The position numbers and the translations under genes were made by a program. A stretch of DNA of 43,842 nucleotides, taken from positions 1 through 43,842 of IMG/VR virus record IMGVR_UViG_3300032174_000015. One strand, given 5' to 3'. Below the pieces are notes generated by a model. That model was not told where the DNA came from, ran no database searches, and saw nothing but the letters and a program-made list of their open reading frames with translations. Origin of the DNA: a virus. This document shows positions 35,904 to 43,842 of this stretch, one piece after another. Position 1 is the stretch's first letter, and every line of letters begins with the position of its first letter.

Positions 35904-36176
35904 ATGACTTTCGTTCACGACGACCAACTGAGTCCAGCCCCAGATCGGCATGGGGATTCTCCGTATCCCATCGACAGCACCAACCTGGTATCGCCCTATG
36001 GCGACGACCACACCGATGGACGCGGCAACCCATATCCGATCAATAGCTCGGGTGACGTTCACCCCGCAGCCGACGACCACTGCAACGATCAGTTCCAGTT
36101 GCACCGTGGTGAGCCGAAGCCTGGCTCATTCAAGGAGCAGCAAACGCCGCGGCCCAAGCAGCCCAAGGTTCTCTAA
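35904..36176 (+). CDS. Small acidic head-region protein (90 aa)
   Basis: ATG 35904 follows CAGGAGA. Asp/His/Pro/Tyr-rich and low in hydrophobics, with a C-terminal basic end. Could be a decoration or head-neck protein. TAATGG overlaps the next gene. Not recognised. Confidence 0.6.
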   Translation: MTFVHDDQLSPAPDRHGDSPYPIDSTNLVSPYGDDHTDGRGNPYPINSSGDVHPAADDHCNDQFQLHRGEPKPGSFKEQQTPRPKQPKVL

Positions 36177-36394
36177 TGGCGTCGATTTGCTCACACTGCA
36201 AATCGGCTGATGTAGGGATGGCCTTTGATAGCTACCAGTGCTTCAGCTGCGGCGGCTACACCAACATGGACGGCACACCCACCGTCCCGACGAGTGCCCT
36301 GGAAGTTGAGGGCGCAACCTACGATGGACCAGGGGCCGAGCTGATTGCCGACCCCGACAACCCGCCACATCAGGCGAAGAATCCGGTGAGATAG
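36176..36394 (+). CDS. Zinc-ribbon protein (72 aa)
   Basis: Two Cys-x2-Cys pairs at the N-terminus (CSHC, then CFSC ~16 residues later) form a treble-clef/ribbon zinc site. The rest is Pro/Asp-rich. Such ribbons occur in actinophage head modules, perhaps in virion assembly. Stop and next start are adjacent. Confidence 0.68.
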   Translation: MASICSHCKSADVGMAFDSYQCFSCGGYTNMDGTPTVPTSALEVEGATYDGPGAELIADPDNPPHQAKNPVR

Positions 36395-36634
36395 ATGGCA
36401 GACAATGGCCGCTACGGCGGTGGAGCAGGTGGAAAAGAGGATCGCTATAGCCACCCGGCTGTAGACGATGCGCGTTTCGATGAGGCCCATGTGGGCAGCT
36501 TCGACACGTCCCCAATCCACACCGGAGGCACCAGCATGGTGCCTGAGTCCAAGGCCAACACCGTGGATGGCCCCGCCCGCGGCACCTGCCTGGGCGCGTG
36601 CTACTCCTGCGACACGTGGAGGGCAGGCTTCTAA
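36395..36634 (+). CDS. Small Gly/Asp-rich protein (79 aa)
   Basis: ATG directly after the previous stop. Disordered Gly/Asp/Ser middle, then Thr-Cys-Leu-Gly-Ala-Cys-Tyr-Ser-Cys near the C-terminus (three Cys). The stop overlaps the next ATG (TAATGG). Possibly a head-tail joining or decoration protein; not recognised. Confidence 0.58.
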   Translation: MADNGRYGGGAGGKEDRYSHPAVDDARFDEAHVGSFDTSPIHTGGTSMVPESKANTVDGPARGTCLGACYSCDTWRAGF

Positions 36635-36924
36635 TGGCCCGTGATCCCAATCCCCTCTCGGGCGTTCCGTACAACGAACGTTACGACGGCGCAGAGCAAG
36701 GTCGTTATCACGACGAGGTGGACTTCCACCGCGGTGACGGCGGCACCTTCAATCACGTTGCTGTGACGCTGGAGGATGAGGTGAAGATGGGTGGGTGGCT
36801 GCCTAACAACCGGCCCACCGGCCCCGAGCCCCGCGACCTCTGGACCACTGGCATGCGTGGGGAGCCTCAGATGGATGACGACCCCGCCATGACGCCTGAC
36901 GGACAGGTCAGCCACAGCGACTAG
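36634..36924 (+). CDS. Small charged protein (96 aa)
   Basis: ATG overlaps the previous TAA. Asp/Gly/Pro-rich with a short beta segment (FNHVAVTLEDEV). Likely a minor virion or assembly protein. Ends eight bases before the next gene. Confidence 0.58.
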   Translation: MARDPNPLSGVPYNERYDGAEQGRYHDEVDFHRGDGGTFNHVAVTLEDEVKMGGWLPNNRPTGPEPRDLWTTGMRGEPQMDDDPAMTPDGQVSHSD

Positions 36925-36932
36925 GAGGCAGC

Positions 36933-37313
36933 GTGTTCACATTCACGCCGCCAACTGACGACTTGGTGCCGCCCATCTACATCGCTGGGCCTGACTACAC
37001 CTATCCGGTAGACCCGTGCATGCAGCGGCTCATGCGGCACTACCGCAATCAGACCCGTGGCCGTAACATCTTCGCGATGAGCGACGGCACATTCGTGGAC
37101 AGTCAGATCGACGGCACCCCGCCCAACATGATCCAGCCGCCCACCGACCCCTACGTCCGCACCGTCTTTGAGCAGGGCGGCGTGGCGATAGAGGTGGACA
37201 CGTTTCAAGTCCCCTACGTGGTCCGCACCTATTATGGCGGGGTTGCCAATGTGGTGAATGCGACAGAGAAGGCTGCCCTGGAGGCTGCTGGCTACACCGT
37301 CGTCACTTCGTGA
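36933..37313 (+). CDS. Small head-neck protein candidate (126 aa)
   Basis: GTG start after GGAGGCAG. Beta-rich, with a Pro-Pro-x-Tyr-Ile segment, a central helix and C-terminal Val-Val-Arg-Thr-Tyr-Tyr-Gly strands. The size fits a head-completion or connector protein, but no family pattern is certain. Confidence 0.6.
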   Translation: MFTFTPPTDDLVPPIYIAGPDYTYPVDPCMQRLMRHYRNQTRGRNIFAMSDGTFVDSQIDGTPPNMIQPPTDPYVRTVFEQGGVAIEVDTFQVPYVVRTYYGGVANVVNATEKAALEAAGYTVVTS

Positions 37314-37322
37314 GGAGGCTGT

Positions 37323-37682
37323 ATGGATTGCGGAAGGTGCTTCAAGTGTCGGGAGGGGACTGGCTGCATCCGTGCGGTTAGCTTCGCTCCCTCGGCCATG
37401 CCCAACCGGCACCCCGGTGCCGTGGCTGGGGTCGCCAAGGACAAGACGTGGGAGGCCGACATGCCCGCGTACCAACGGCTGCGCCGCAACGGCGTGCAGC
37501 CCAAGCGCATAGACGACAGCGCCGCGCTGGAGACTCGCGCCAACGACCAGTTTGAGGTGGAGATGGCGCAGATCATCCCGAAGCACCTGAAGTCTCAGGT
37601 GAAGGACGCACTTGCTATCACCAAAGAGATGGAGATTGCGCCGTCTAGCTTGCAGAAGAAGCCGGGGGTGAAGAATGCCTAA
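37323..37682 (+). CDS. Small Cys-bearing virion-region protein (119 aa)
   Basis: ATG after GAGGAGG. The N-terminus has Cys-Gly-Arg-Cys-Phe-Lys-Cys and a further Cys near 15, a compact metal-binding cluster. The C-terminal half is helical and acidic/basic mixed, ending with several Lys residues. Overlaps the glycosyltransferase start by 8 bases. Not recognised. Confidence 0.6.
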   Translation: MDCGRCFKCREGTGCIRAVSFAPSAMPNRHPGAVAGVAKDKTWEADMPAYQRLRRNGVQPKRIDDSAALETRANDQFEVEMAQIIPKHLKSQVKDALAITKEMEIAPSSLQKKPGVKNA

Positions 37683-39117
37683 GCCTGAGATGACTATGTT
37701 CCACGTCCGCTCCGCGCAGATCGGCTACGGACGCCTGGGCGTGTACCTCGCAAAAGAGATTGAGAAGCAGGGCATCACCGTCTACGACGAGATTGCCAAG
37801 GCCCCCCACTCCTACGTGTTGGACAACCCGCGGGCCTATGAGTCGTTCGGCCCCAAGCCCGAGGGTGGGCTGTCCAACATCGTTACGTGGGTGTCAACAC
37901 CGTCGCACGCGCGCGGCTGGTGGGAGGGACAGACACCCATCCTATTCACCATGTTTGAGACAACGCACCTGCCGACCAGCTTCAGGGAGAACCTCCATGA
38001 GTTCGACACCATCGTCGTGCCCTCCAAGCAGAACTACGACCTGTTCAGTCGTTACCACGACAACGTGCGTTACGTGCCTCTTGGAGTGGACACTGAGCGG
38101 TGGCAGTTTGTCGAGCGGACTATGCCCACTACACGGTTCAACTTCATGGTCGCAGGTCGCGGACAGCGTAAAGGCACAGACCTCGCCTACGCCGCCTTCC
38201 GCAAGTGCTTCCCCGAAGGATCGTGGGGGGACGGACCAGTCCCGTACCTGACGATGAAGGCTCCTCGTCCAGAGGACGGCTTCTACGGCGAGCGCGTCGA
38301 AGCAGTGACCGGCTACCTCTCCGCAGAGGATGAGCGCGCGCTGTACGCCAATACTCACTGCTACCTCGGGCCGTCGCGCGGCGAGGGGTTCGGACTTCAG
38401 CCACTCCAGGCCATCGTGCAGGGCTGCCCGACCATCCTGACCAACGCGCACGGGCATGAGGCGTTCGCGCACCTGGGCATGGGTCTGGACTACAAGCTGG
38501 AGAAGGCGGGTTACTTCGTGTACGGCGATTCGGGTGACTGGTGGGAACCCAACTTTGATGAGCTGTGCGACACCATGCTGTGGACGTACCACAACTACCA
38601 GGAGGCCGTGGACCGCGCGCGCATCAACGCGAAGCTGGCTGCGGAGGAGTTCACCTGGAAGCGCACCACGGATATGTTCCTGGATGCAGTGGGCCGCGAG
38701 CGCCTGACCGCCCTCCCGAAGATGCCCATCAAGTGGCATGAGCCCGTGGGTCGTCTCTACAAGGTGGTCCTCATCAAGCACCACACCGCCGACATCGGCG
38801 GCACCATCATGGCATTTGAGCCAGGCGTGGAGTATCGGCTGCCCGCCGACGTGAAGCGCATTCTGTTCGACGCTGGCCTGGTGGACGTGGCGCGGTCGGG
38901 CACCCCCATCTTCGGGGACGCCACCACCTACGGCCACCCCGTGTGGGACGCCGGGGACGAGGGCCTGCTGCCCCACCAGGTGGAGAAGATGCCCGAGCTG
39001 ATGAAGCGCCAGGCGTACTGCCCCACCTGCCACCAGAAGTACGGCACTGGGGAGTCCCTTACCGACGCCATCCTGGAGGAACTGGACACAGAAGTGTGTG
39101 AAACTGTGGCCCCATGA
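37675..39117 (+). CDS. GT-B glycosyltransferase with C-terminal zinc-type domain (480 aa)
   Basis: Residues ~1-340 are a GT4-like fold: an N-terminal nucleotide-fold half, then Gly-Arg-Gly-Gln-Arg-Lys-Gly (~165) and Ser-Arg-Gly-Glu237-Gly-Phe-Gly-Leu-Gln-Pro-Leu-Gln245-Ala. The second Glu of the usual E-x7-E is Gln245. A ~100-residue C-terminal extension has a beta/helix fold plus Cys-Pro-Thr-Cys (~460). Encoded between head-neck genes and the tailspike, it may sugar-coat virion proteins, as reported for some mycobacteriophages; the target is inferred. The stop overlaps the tailspike ATG. Confidence 0.8.
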   Translation: MPKPEMTMFHVRSAQIGYGRLGVYLAKEIEKQGITVYDEIAKAPHSYVLDNPRAYESFGPKPEGGLSNIVTWVSTPSHARGWWEGQTPILFTMFETTHLPTSFRENLHEFDTIVVPSKQNYDLFSRYHDNVRYVPLGVDTERWQFVERTMPTTRFNFMVAGRGQRKGTDLAYAAFRKCFPEGSWGDGPVPYLTMKAPRPEDGFYGERVEAVTGYLSAEDERALYANTHCYLGPSRGEGFGLQPLQAIVQGCPTILTNAHGHEAFAHLGMGLDYKLEKAGYFVYGDSGDWWEPNFDELCDTMLWTYHNYQEAVDRARINAKLAAEEFTWKRTTDMFLDAVGRERLTALPKMPIKWHEPVGRLYKVVLIKHHTADIGGTIMAFEPGVEYRLPADVKRILFDAGLVDVARSGTPIFGDATTYGHPVWDAGDEGLLPHQVEKMPELMKRQAYCPTCHQKYGTGESLTDAILEELDTEVCETVAP

Positions 39118-42100
39118 GTTTCGTCTACGCCGGTCAGTGGGGTCCAGACTCCATCACCACGCCGGGGGGCACCCCTCTGCGTGGCCTCTCCGTCACGATC
39201 AACGTGCACGGAGGGGGACTGGCTACGCTCTACACCGACCGGACCAAGGCGGTTCATGCACCCAACCCCCTCACCGTAGACAATGAGGGTAACCTCACGT
39301 TCTTCGCTGACCCTGGTGACTACGACATTGTGGGCAACGGGGCCACGCTAACCGTTAGCCTGAGTGCCGATCCGAGTGAGCCGGTCACGGCGACCAACGC
39401 AGTTACCCAGCCCCCACTAACCGATAACACGCTTATTGCCACAACGGCATACACCGACGCGGCGGTGGGCGTGGAGACAACCCGTGCGGAGACAGCGGAG
39501 GCCACTAATGCCACCGCGATCACCGCAGAAACCACGCGCGCCACTACAGCAGAGGCCGGGAAACAGGCTGGTCCATTGACCGGCGACGTGACCACCTCTG
39601 GCGCTGCCGCCACCCTGGCTGCGGTGGGCTCGGCTGGCACGACCGGCGATGCCACGCATGTTTCGCAAATCACGACAGACACTAAGGGGCGCGTCACCGG
39701 GGCTACCAACGTCGCCATCACCGGCCTGGCTGAATCGGCCATCACCAACCTTGTAAGCGACCTGGCTGGCAAGCAAGCCGGTCCTCTTACGGGGGATGTC
39801 ACGACTTCCGGCGCAGCAGCCACGCTGAAGAACACCGGCCCCGGAGCCACTGGTCCCATCGGTGATGCCACTCACGTCGCTACCGTGACCATCGACGCAC
39901 AGGGACGCGTAACCGCGCTGACTTCTACCGCGATCACTGCTGGTGGATCAGGCACCGTTACATCAGCCTCAGTCGTGACCGCGAACGGGTTTGCTGGATC
40001 AGTTGCTACGGCGACCACAACGCCCGCCATCACCATCTCCACCACGGTCACGGGCATACTCAAAGGCAACGGCACGGCTGTATCGGCAGCTGCCGCAGCT
40101 GACATCCCAACAGTAGGAGCGGGAAGCACCGGACCCCTGTCTGCAACGGACGCTTCGGTTACCAACTCGCGCGCGCCGAACGGTTCTGCTAGTGGTGATT
40201 TGGCTGGCAGCTATCCGAGCCCGACCCTCGCGGCTGCTGGACCTGGTGCTACCGGACCTATTGGTTCCGCCACCGTGACGCCTGTCATCACCATTGATGC
40301 CAAGGGGCGCGTCACCGGGCTGACATCGGCCAACATTCAAAACCCGTTTGACATTCTCGTTGCTGCTTCCAACAGCACGGCTGCCGCCAAGGCGTCTGCT
40401 GATTACACCTGCACTGGCACCGCGGATCAAACCACCATCAACACAGCGCTCACAGCGGCAGCTACGGGTCGGGTAGTGCTGGCCGAGGGCACCTACAACC
40501 TCACTGCCAGTATCATCATGCCAGCCAATACGTCCCTGTTTGGTCAGGGGTCTGGCACGATCATCAACGTTGGGTACTCGCTGCAAACCGTGACCACCCA
40601 GACGGCCACCTGGACAGGCACATCTAACCCGGTGACGCTGAGTGGATCCAACGCCAACATCCAGGCGGGCCAACTTGTCACCGGCACGAATATCCCCATC
40701 AACACGATTGTCACGACTTGCGCCGGTACTGCGCTGACCCTTTCCAATAACCCAAGTGGTGCCGGGACAGGTGTCACCCTGACGTTCCAGGCGTATGGGG
40801 TCTACCCCGCTATCGACATCTACGATCAATCATCCAACGGAGCAGTAGCGACTAGCGGCTGCCTGGTGGCAGACTTGAAGGTGCAATACACGGGCACCAC
40901 AGGCGTCATGGGTGTGCCGCTCACGGGATTGCCCGGTGGAGCGCGCGGGCAGGCTGGGCGGTCGTTGGCGTGTGCCGTTTACATCAATGGCGACCACAAC
41001 TATGTGGAGAACGTGCAGCCTAATGGGCTGATGATCGGCGTCTTGGTTGACACCTGGAACCGCTTCTTTACCAACCACGTTACGGCTGGTACGGACGCTG
41101 TGGTGCAAAACGGTGCGGTCATTATCAACTCGCCCACGTTATATGCAGTGGCAACCGTTGGAGATAGCGTGCGGGTTACTGGCTCAGGTCAGTACACAAC
41201 TAACAACTACCAGGTGGCTTATATCTCAGCGCTGTTAGCACAGCGTGTAGCGGCTGCTGCTGATGTCACAATCGCCAACGGCAGCCCGACCTTTACGTCA
41301 GCCGCTACCTTGCAGTTCACTCAGCAAGATGTTGGGCGCGTCATTAGTGGCACCAACATTCCGTCGAACACCACCATCTTGTCGGTACAGAGTGCCACTC
41401 AGGCAACGATGTCAGCCAATGCATCTGGCACCTCCTCGGGCAACTATACAATCGCCAACTCGTTGCTAGTAGACATTGCTGCCACGGCTGGGGTGGCGGC
41501 AGCGAACTGCTGGCTAGTGCCCTCGACCCCAGGACTGGGCCGCGCTTATGCCAACTGGATTAAGAATCTTGATTGCGTCAATATGTGGTGTGGGGTGGTT
41601 GGTGGGTGGACAGAGGCGCTACACGTCGATGGAGTGCGCGGCAACTTCAATGAATCAGTCATGGCTAATGACGCGGTTGGCCAGACGACTGGGTCAGCGC
41701 CAGCTCACGCCGTGTATCTCGATGGAGCATTTGGCAATGACCACATAGACCTCTACCTGTCTGACATCCACATGAGTGCCGGATCCACTATTGGAACTAC
41801 GGCCAAGTTGGCAAACATTCTCGGGTCACGCATCAGTGGAATGACTGCCCGTGATACCAGTGGTGTGTTGTCTAATGACGGTGCTATTAAGGCGATGCAG
41901 GCAGAGAACCTTCAGTCACACCGCAGCCTCGGTAACGGCATCAGCTTCTCGGCACAGACCGGCTACCAACGCGAGTGTTCGTTCAGCAATGTGTGGATCG
42001 ACTTGGCCTCTACCAACACCACCGTCATCCCTAACATGAGCGGCGTGCACGACCGCTATCAGAACATCCTCGTCACTACTTCATGGACGGCAGCACAGAC

Positions 42101-43313
42101 AAAGGCGCCGCTTCAGTTCGGTGGTAGCTACTGCGCCGTAGAGGGCGTGCTGGTTTACCACCGTAATCAGCCTGGTTACGGTGTGGACTTCCTGGCCTCT
42201 GGTGGACACGCAGTATCCAACGTGGTTGGTTACAACGTCACGCGGCTGCTCAATGCCAACTCGGCAGTCACCATAGACAACCACGTTTCTTATGACCCGC
42301 AAGCCACCGTGATGAGCGGCGGCTGGACAGGCGGCTCGACCGGCAACGCGATGGTCAACTACAACGGTTCGGCCACAGGGTTGCTGCGGATTGACAAAAA
42401 GACATCCACCCTCCTCGTCACCCAGAGCGGTGGCGGCACGATCAACCCCGACATCGGCGCGGCGACCACCATCATCATCAGCGTGACTGATGCCACCAAC
42501 TTCACCCTCGGCGTGCCTGGTCCTGGTGGCTTGGGGTCGGGCACTCCAGTCAACACCTTGCCGGGTACGCGTCAGCGGTTTATTATCCGTAACGACTCTG
42601 GCGGCGCGATGGGTACCGTGTCGTTCTCCTCTAACTGGGTACTGTCCACTCCGTTCGTGTCCCCACCGAGCGGGGGATATGTGGTCGTGGAGTTTGAGTG
42701 TGATGGAACGGCCACGGTTGCTGGTAAGTGGAAGCAGTTGGACCGCGCTATTGGCGGGTACGTTTCCACCAGCACGGCCTCGCTCCCAGCGACCACGCTT
42801 TACACCACTATCGTGCAGAACCTCACGGGATCCACGGCAAATGGAACGCTCACAATAGGCACGACCAGCTTTGTTACCGGCCAGCTTCAGTATGTCTACA
42901 ACAACTCATCAGTGTCGGTGACGTTGGCCGCGGCAAGTGGCAGCATTGACACGACCCAGCTCCCTGCGGCTGCTGGTATTGTGCTGCGCTTTGATGGCAC
43001 TAACTGGAATACTGTGGCAGGCACAGGTCTGCGCTCTAACAGCAGCGGGGTCTTTGCTCTCAGCACCCCTGCCCCAACTACTGGATCTGCCTTCACCCCC
43101 CTGAGCACCTCCGACTGTCTGCTGTCCATCAAGTGCACGACAGCTGCCACCTACACGCTGACCACTGGCCCAAGCACAGGAGCAGAGAACTCCCTGATGA
43201 CACCAGGAACGGGGGTGATCGGTGTCCAGGTGCAGTACCGCATTCCCAAAAACTGGAAGGTGATTTTCACTGGCACCGTTGCCGACTTCGCCTTCCAGGC
43301 TCAGGCGGTCTAG
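39114..43313 (+). CDS. Tailspike / tail fibre with pectate-lyase-like beta-helix (1399 aa)
   Basis: The N-terminal domain (~1-90) resembles baseplate-attachment modules. Residues ~150-370 contain four fibre repeats (Gly-Asp-Val-Thr-Thr-Ser-Gly-Ala-Ala..Thr-Leu...Gly-Arg-Val-Thr). From ~415 a pectate-lyase-like start (Cys-Thr-Gly-Thr-Ala-Asp-Gln-Thr-Thr-Ile-Asn..Ala-Leu) opens a right-handed beta-helix reaching ~1080. Two insertions at ~497-560 and ~718-782 share a Gly-Thr-Asn-Ile-Pro motif. The C-terminal ~300 residues hold more beta modules. It would bind and perhaps cleave a surface glycan of the host. ATGA overlap with the glycosyltransferase. Confidence 0.85.
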   Translation: MSFVYAGQWGPDSITTPGGTPLRGLSVTINVHGGGLATLYTDRTKAVHAPNPLTVDNEGNLTFFADPGDYDIVGNGATLTVSLSADPSEPVTATNAVTQPPLTDNTLIATTAYTDAAVGVETTRAETAEATNATAITAETTRATTAEAGKQAGPLTGDVTTSGAAATLAAVGSAGTTGDATHVSQITTDTKGRVTGATNVAITGLAESAITNLVSDLAGKQAGPLTGDVTTSGAAATLKNTGPGATGPIGDATHVATVTIDAQGRVTALTSTAITAGGSGTVTSASVVTANGFAGSVATATTTPAITISTTVTGILKGNGTAVSAAAAADIPTVGAGSTGPLSATDASVTNSRAPNGSASGDLAGSYPSPTLAAAGPGATGPIGSATVTPVITIDAKGRVTGLTSANIQNPFDILVAASNSTAAAKASADYTCTGTADQTTINTALTAAATGRVVLAEGTYNLTASIIMPANTSLFGQGSGTIINVGYSLQTVTTQTATWTGTSNPVTLSGSNANIQAGQLVTGTNIPINTIVTTCAGTALTLSNNPSGAGTGVTLTFQAYGVYPAIDIYDQSSNGAVATSGCLVADLKVQYTGTTGVMGVPLTGLPGGARGQAGRSLACAVYINGDHNYVENVQPNGLMIGVLVDTWNRFFTNHVTAGTDAVVQNGAVIINSPTLYAVATVGDSVRVTGSGQYTTNNYQVAYISALLAQRVAAAADVTIANGSPTFTSAATLQFTQQDVGRVISGTNIPSNTTILSVQSATQATMSANASGTSSGNYTIANSLLVDIAATAGVAAANCWLVPSTPGLGRAYANWIKNLDCVNMWCGVVGGWTEALHVDGVRGNFNESVMANDAVGQTTGSAPAHAVYLDGAFGNDHIDLYLSDIHMSAGSTIGTTAKLANILGSRISGMTARDTSGVLSNDGAIKAMQAENLQSHRSLGNGISFSAQTGYQRECSFSNVWIDLASTNTTVIPNMSGVHDRYQNILVTTSWTAAQTKAPLQFGGSYCAVEGVLVYHRNQPGYGVDFLASGGHAVSNVVGYNVTRLLNANSAVTIDNHVSYDPQATVMSGGWTGGSTGNAMVNYNGSATGLLRIDKKTSTLLVTQSGGGTINPDIGAATTIIISVTDATNFTLGVPGPGGLGSGTPVNTLPGTRQRFIIRNDSGGAMGTVSFSSNWVLSTPFVSPPSGGYVVVEFECDGTATVAGKWKQLDRAIGGYVSTSTASLPATTLYTTIVQNLTGSTANGTLTIGTTSFVTGQLQYVYNNSSVSVTLAAASGSIDTTQLPAAAGIVLRFDGTNWNTVAGTGLRSNSSGVFALSTPAPTTGSAFTPLSTSDCLLSIKCTTAATYTLTTGPSTGAENSLMTPGTGVIGVQVQYRIPKNWKVIFTGTVADFAFQAQAV

Positions 43314-43322
43314 GATAACGCC

Positions 43323-43842
43323 ATGCCTGTTCTCGGCCCACCGAACCCACCCAGCCTCGGTCCCTCCCCGACCCTCTCCGACCTCATTAACGAGGTGCGG
43401 ACGCACCTGTACCAGAACCAGGTGCCCCAGTTGAATCGGCTCCAAGGCGCTATCGACAACTTGACAACCACTATCCCCATGCATTATCAGCTCGGCGCTG
43501 CAACCAACCGTGGTGCCATCGTGGCTATTGAGCTGGAGCACGTTCGCGTGTGGGAGACACAGGGCAACACCATCACGGTGTGTGACAGGGGCATTGACGG
43601 CACCATTGCTGCTCCCCATGCGGACGGCATGGTGGCGGAAGCGATGCCTAAGTTCTCTCCCTTTATGATCCAGCGCGCGATCAACGAGGACATGGACGAC
43701 CTCGGTGGTGTCGGTGGCCTCTACTCCATGCAGGACTTGGAGCTGGTTTACAACCCAGCCATAAGCGGCTACGACATGACTGACGCCAACACCGGCATCC
43801 CGGTCACGCCGTCACAGGTCATCGCGATCCAAGAGATTCGCT
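43323..43842 (+). CDS. Virion/tail structural protein, 5' part of the gene cut by the window ends
   Basis: ATG 43323 with AGGATAACGCC upstream. Encodes the first ~173 residues of a ~319-aa product whose remainder begins at base 1. Residues ~60-115 contain Arg-Gly-Ala-Ile-Val...Cys-Asp-Arg-Gly-Ile-Asp-Gly-Thr-x-Ala-Ala-Pro-His-Ala-Asp-Gly, a fold seen in many phage adsorption proteins and echoed in the 393-aa tail fibre at 2481. Likely links tailspike to the tail. Confidence 0.85.
   Translation, partial: MPVLGPPNPPSLGPSPTLSDLINEVRTHLYQNQVPQLNRLQGAIDNLTTTIPMHYQLGAATNRGAIVAIELEHVRVWETQGNTITVCDRGIDGTIAAPHADGMVAEAMPKFSPFMIQRAINEDMDDLGGVGGLYSMQDLELVYNPAISGYDMTDANTGIPVTPSQVIAIQEIR
43717..43842. repeat. 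Right copy of the terminal direct repeat
   Basis: 126 bases identical to 2-127, ending mid-gene. This shows that the window is one full turn of a circular or permuted genome plus a short overlap. Confidence 0.95.

Noticed and set aside
37942-39033. 363-aa minus-strand ORF opposite the glycosyltransferase
   Set aside because: Antisense shadow with no neighbours on that strand; the plus-strand frame has clear GT motifs.
1-43842. CRISPR array, IS element, integrase/att site, diversity-generating retroelement
   Set aside because: No regularly spaced repeats, transposase, recombinase or reverse transcriptase was seen in any frame.

Overview
The window is an essentially complete tailed-phage genome of an actinobacterial host. 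Bases 2-127 are repeated exactly at 43717-43842, so the sequence closes on itself. It is either circular or circularly permuted, with about 43.7 kb of unique sequence, and the cut lies inside a structural gene. A WhiB-family Fe-S regulator, GC-rich codon use, frequent GTG starts and several small-protein families typical of actinophages point to an actinobacterium. I cannot name the genus. I see no mycolic-ester-cleaving LysB, integrase or recognisable repressor.

Layout. (1) 43323 through the junction to 3662: tail, adsorption and virion proteins. (2) 3659-5317: lysis cassette of an amidase endolysin followed by four small proteins, three or four with membrane segments. (3) 5196-11528, minus strand: about two dozen tightly overlapping small genes. 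Only a few have recognisable roles: VRR/DUF559-like nuclease, ribbon-helix-helix protein, Rad52-type annealing protein, SSB and several zinc-knuckle proteins. (4) 11529-11901: divergent control region with two palindromes, four 11-bp phased repeats and a perfect DnaA-box match. (5) 11902-13719, plus strand: membrane protein, small proteins and an ImmA-like metalloprotease. (6) 13720-16295: tiny genes separated by long non-coding, strongly structured stretches, including a candidate ncRNA of about 290 nt with its own -10 box and intrinsic terminator, and a degenerate tRNA-like element. (7) 16296-20043: metallophosphoesterase (SbcD/Mre11-like), WhiB, second zincin, cupin-like protein, possible dNTP diphosphohydrolase and a tandem pair of Zn-knuckle paralogues. 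(8) 20055-43313: terminase, portal, a 1751-aa virion protein, a transglycosylase/M23-like virion protein, two related internal-type proteins, scaffold, major capsid, small head/neck proteins, a GT-B glycosyltransferase and a 1399-aa tailspike.

There is no tape-measure, sheath or tail-tube gene of the long-tailed type. Several very large ejection-type proteins sit between portal and scaffold, so the virion is probably podovirus-like, with internal proteins entering the host before or with the DNA. No DNA polymerase, helicase or primase is visible. Replication would depend on the host, with phage-encoded SSB, Rad52-type annealing and SbcD-like nuclease activities shaping recombination-dependent concatemers. 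The most unusual parts are the non-coding blocks at 11529-11901, 13720-14558, 15019-15335 and 15800-16295.
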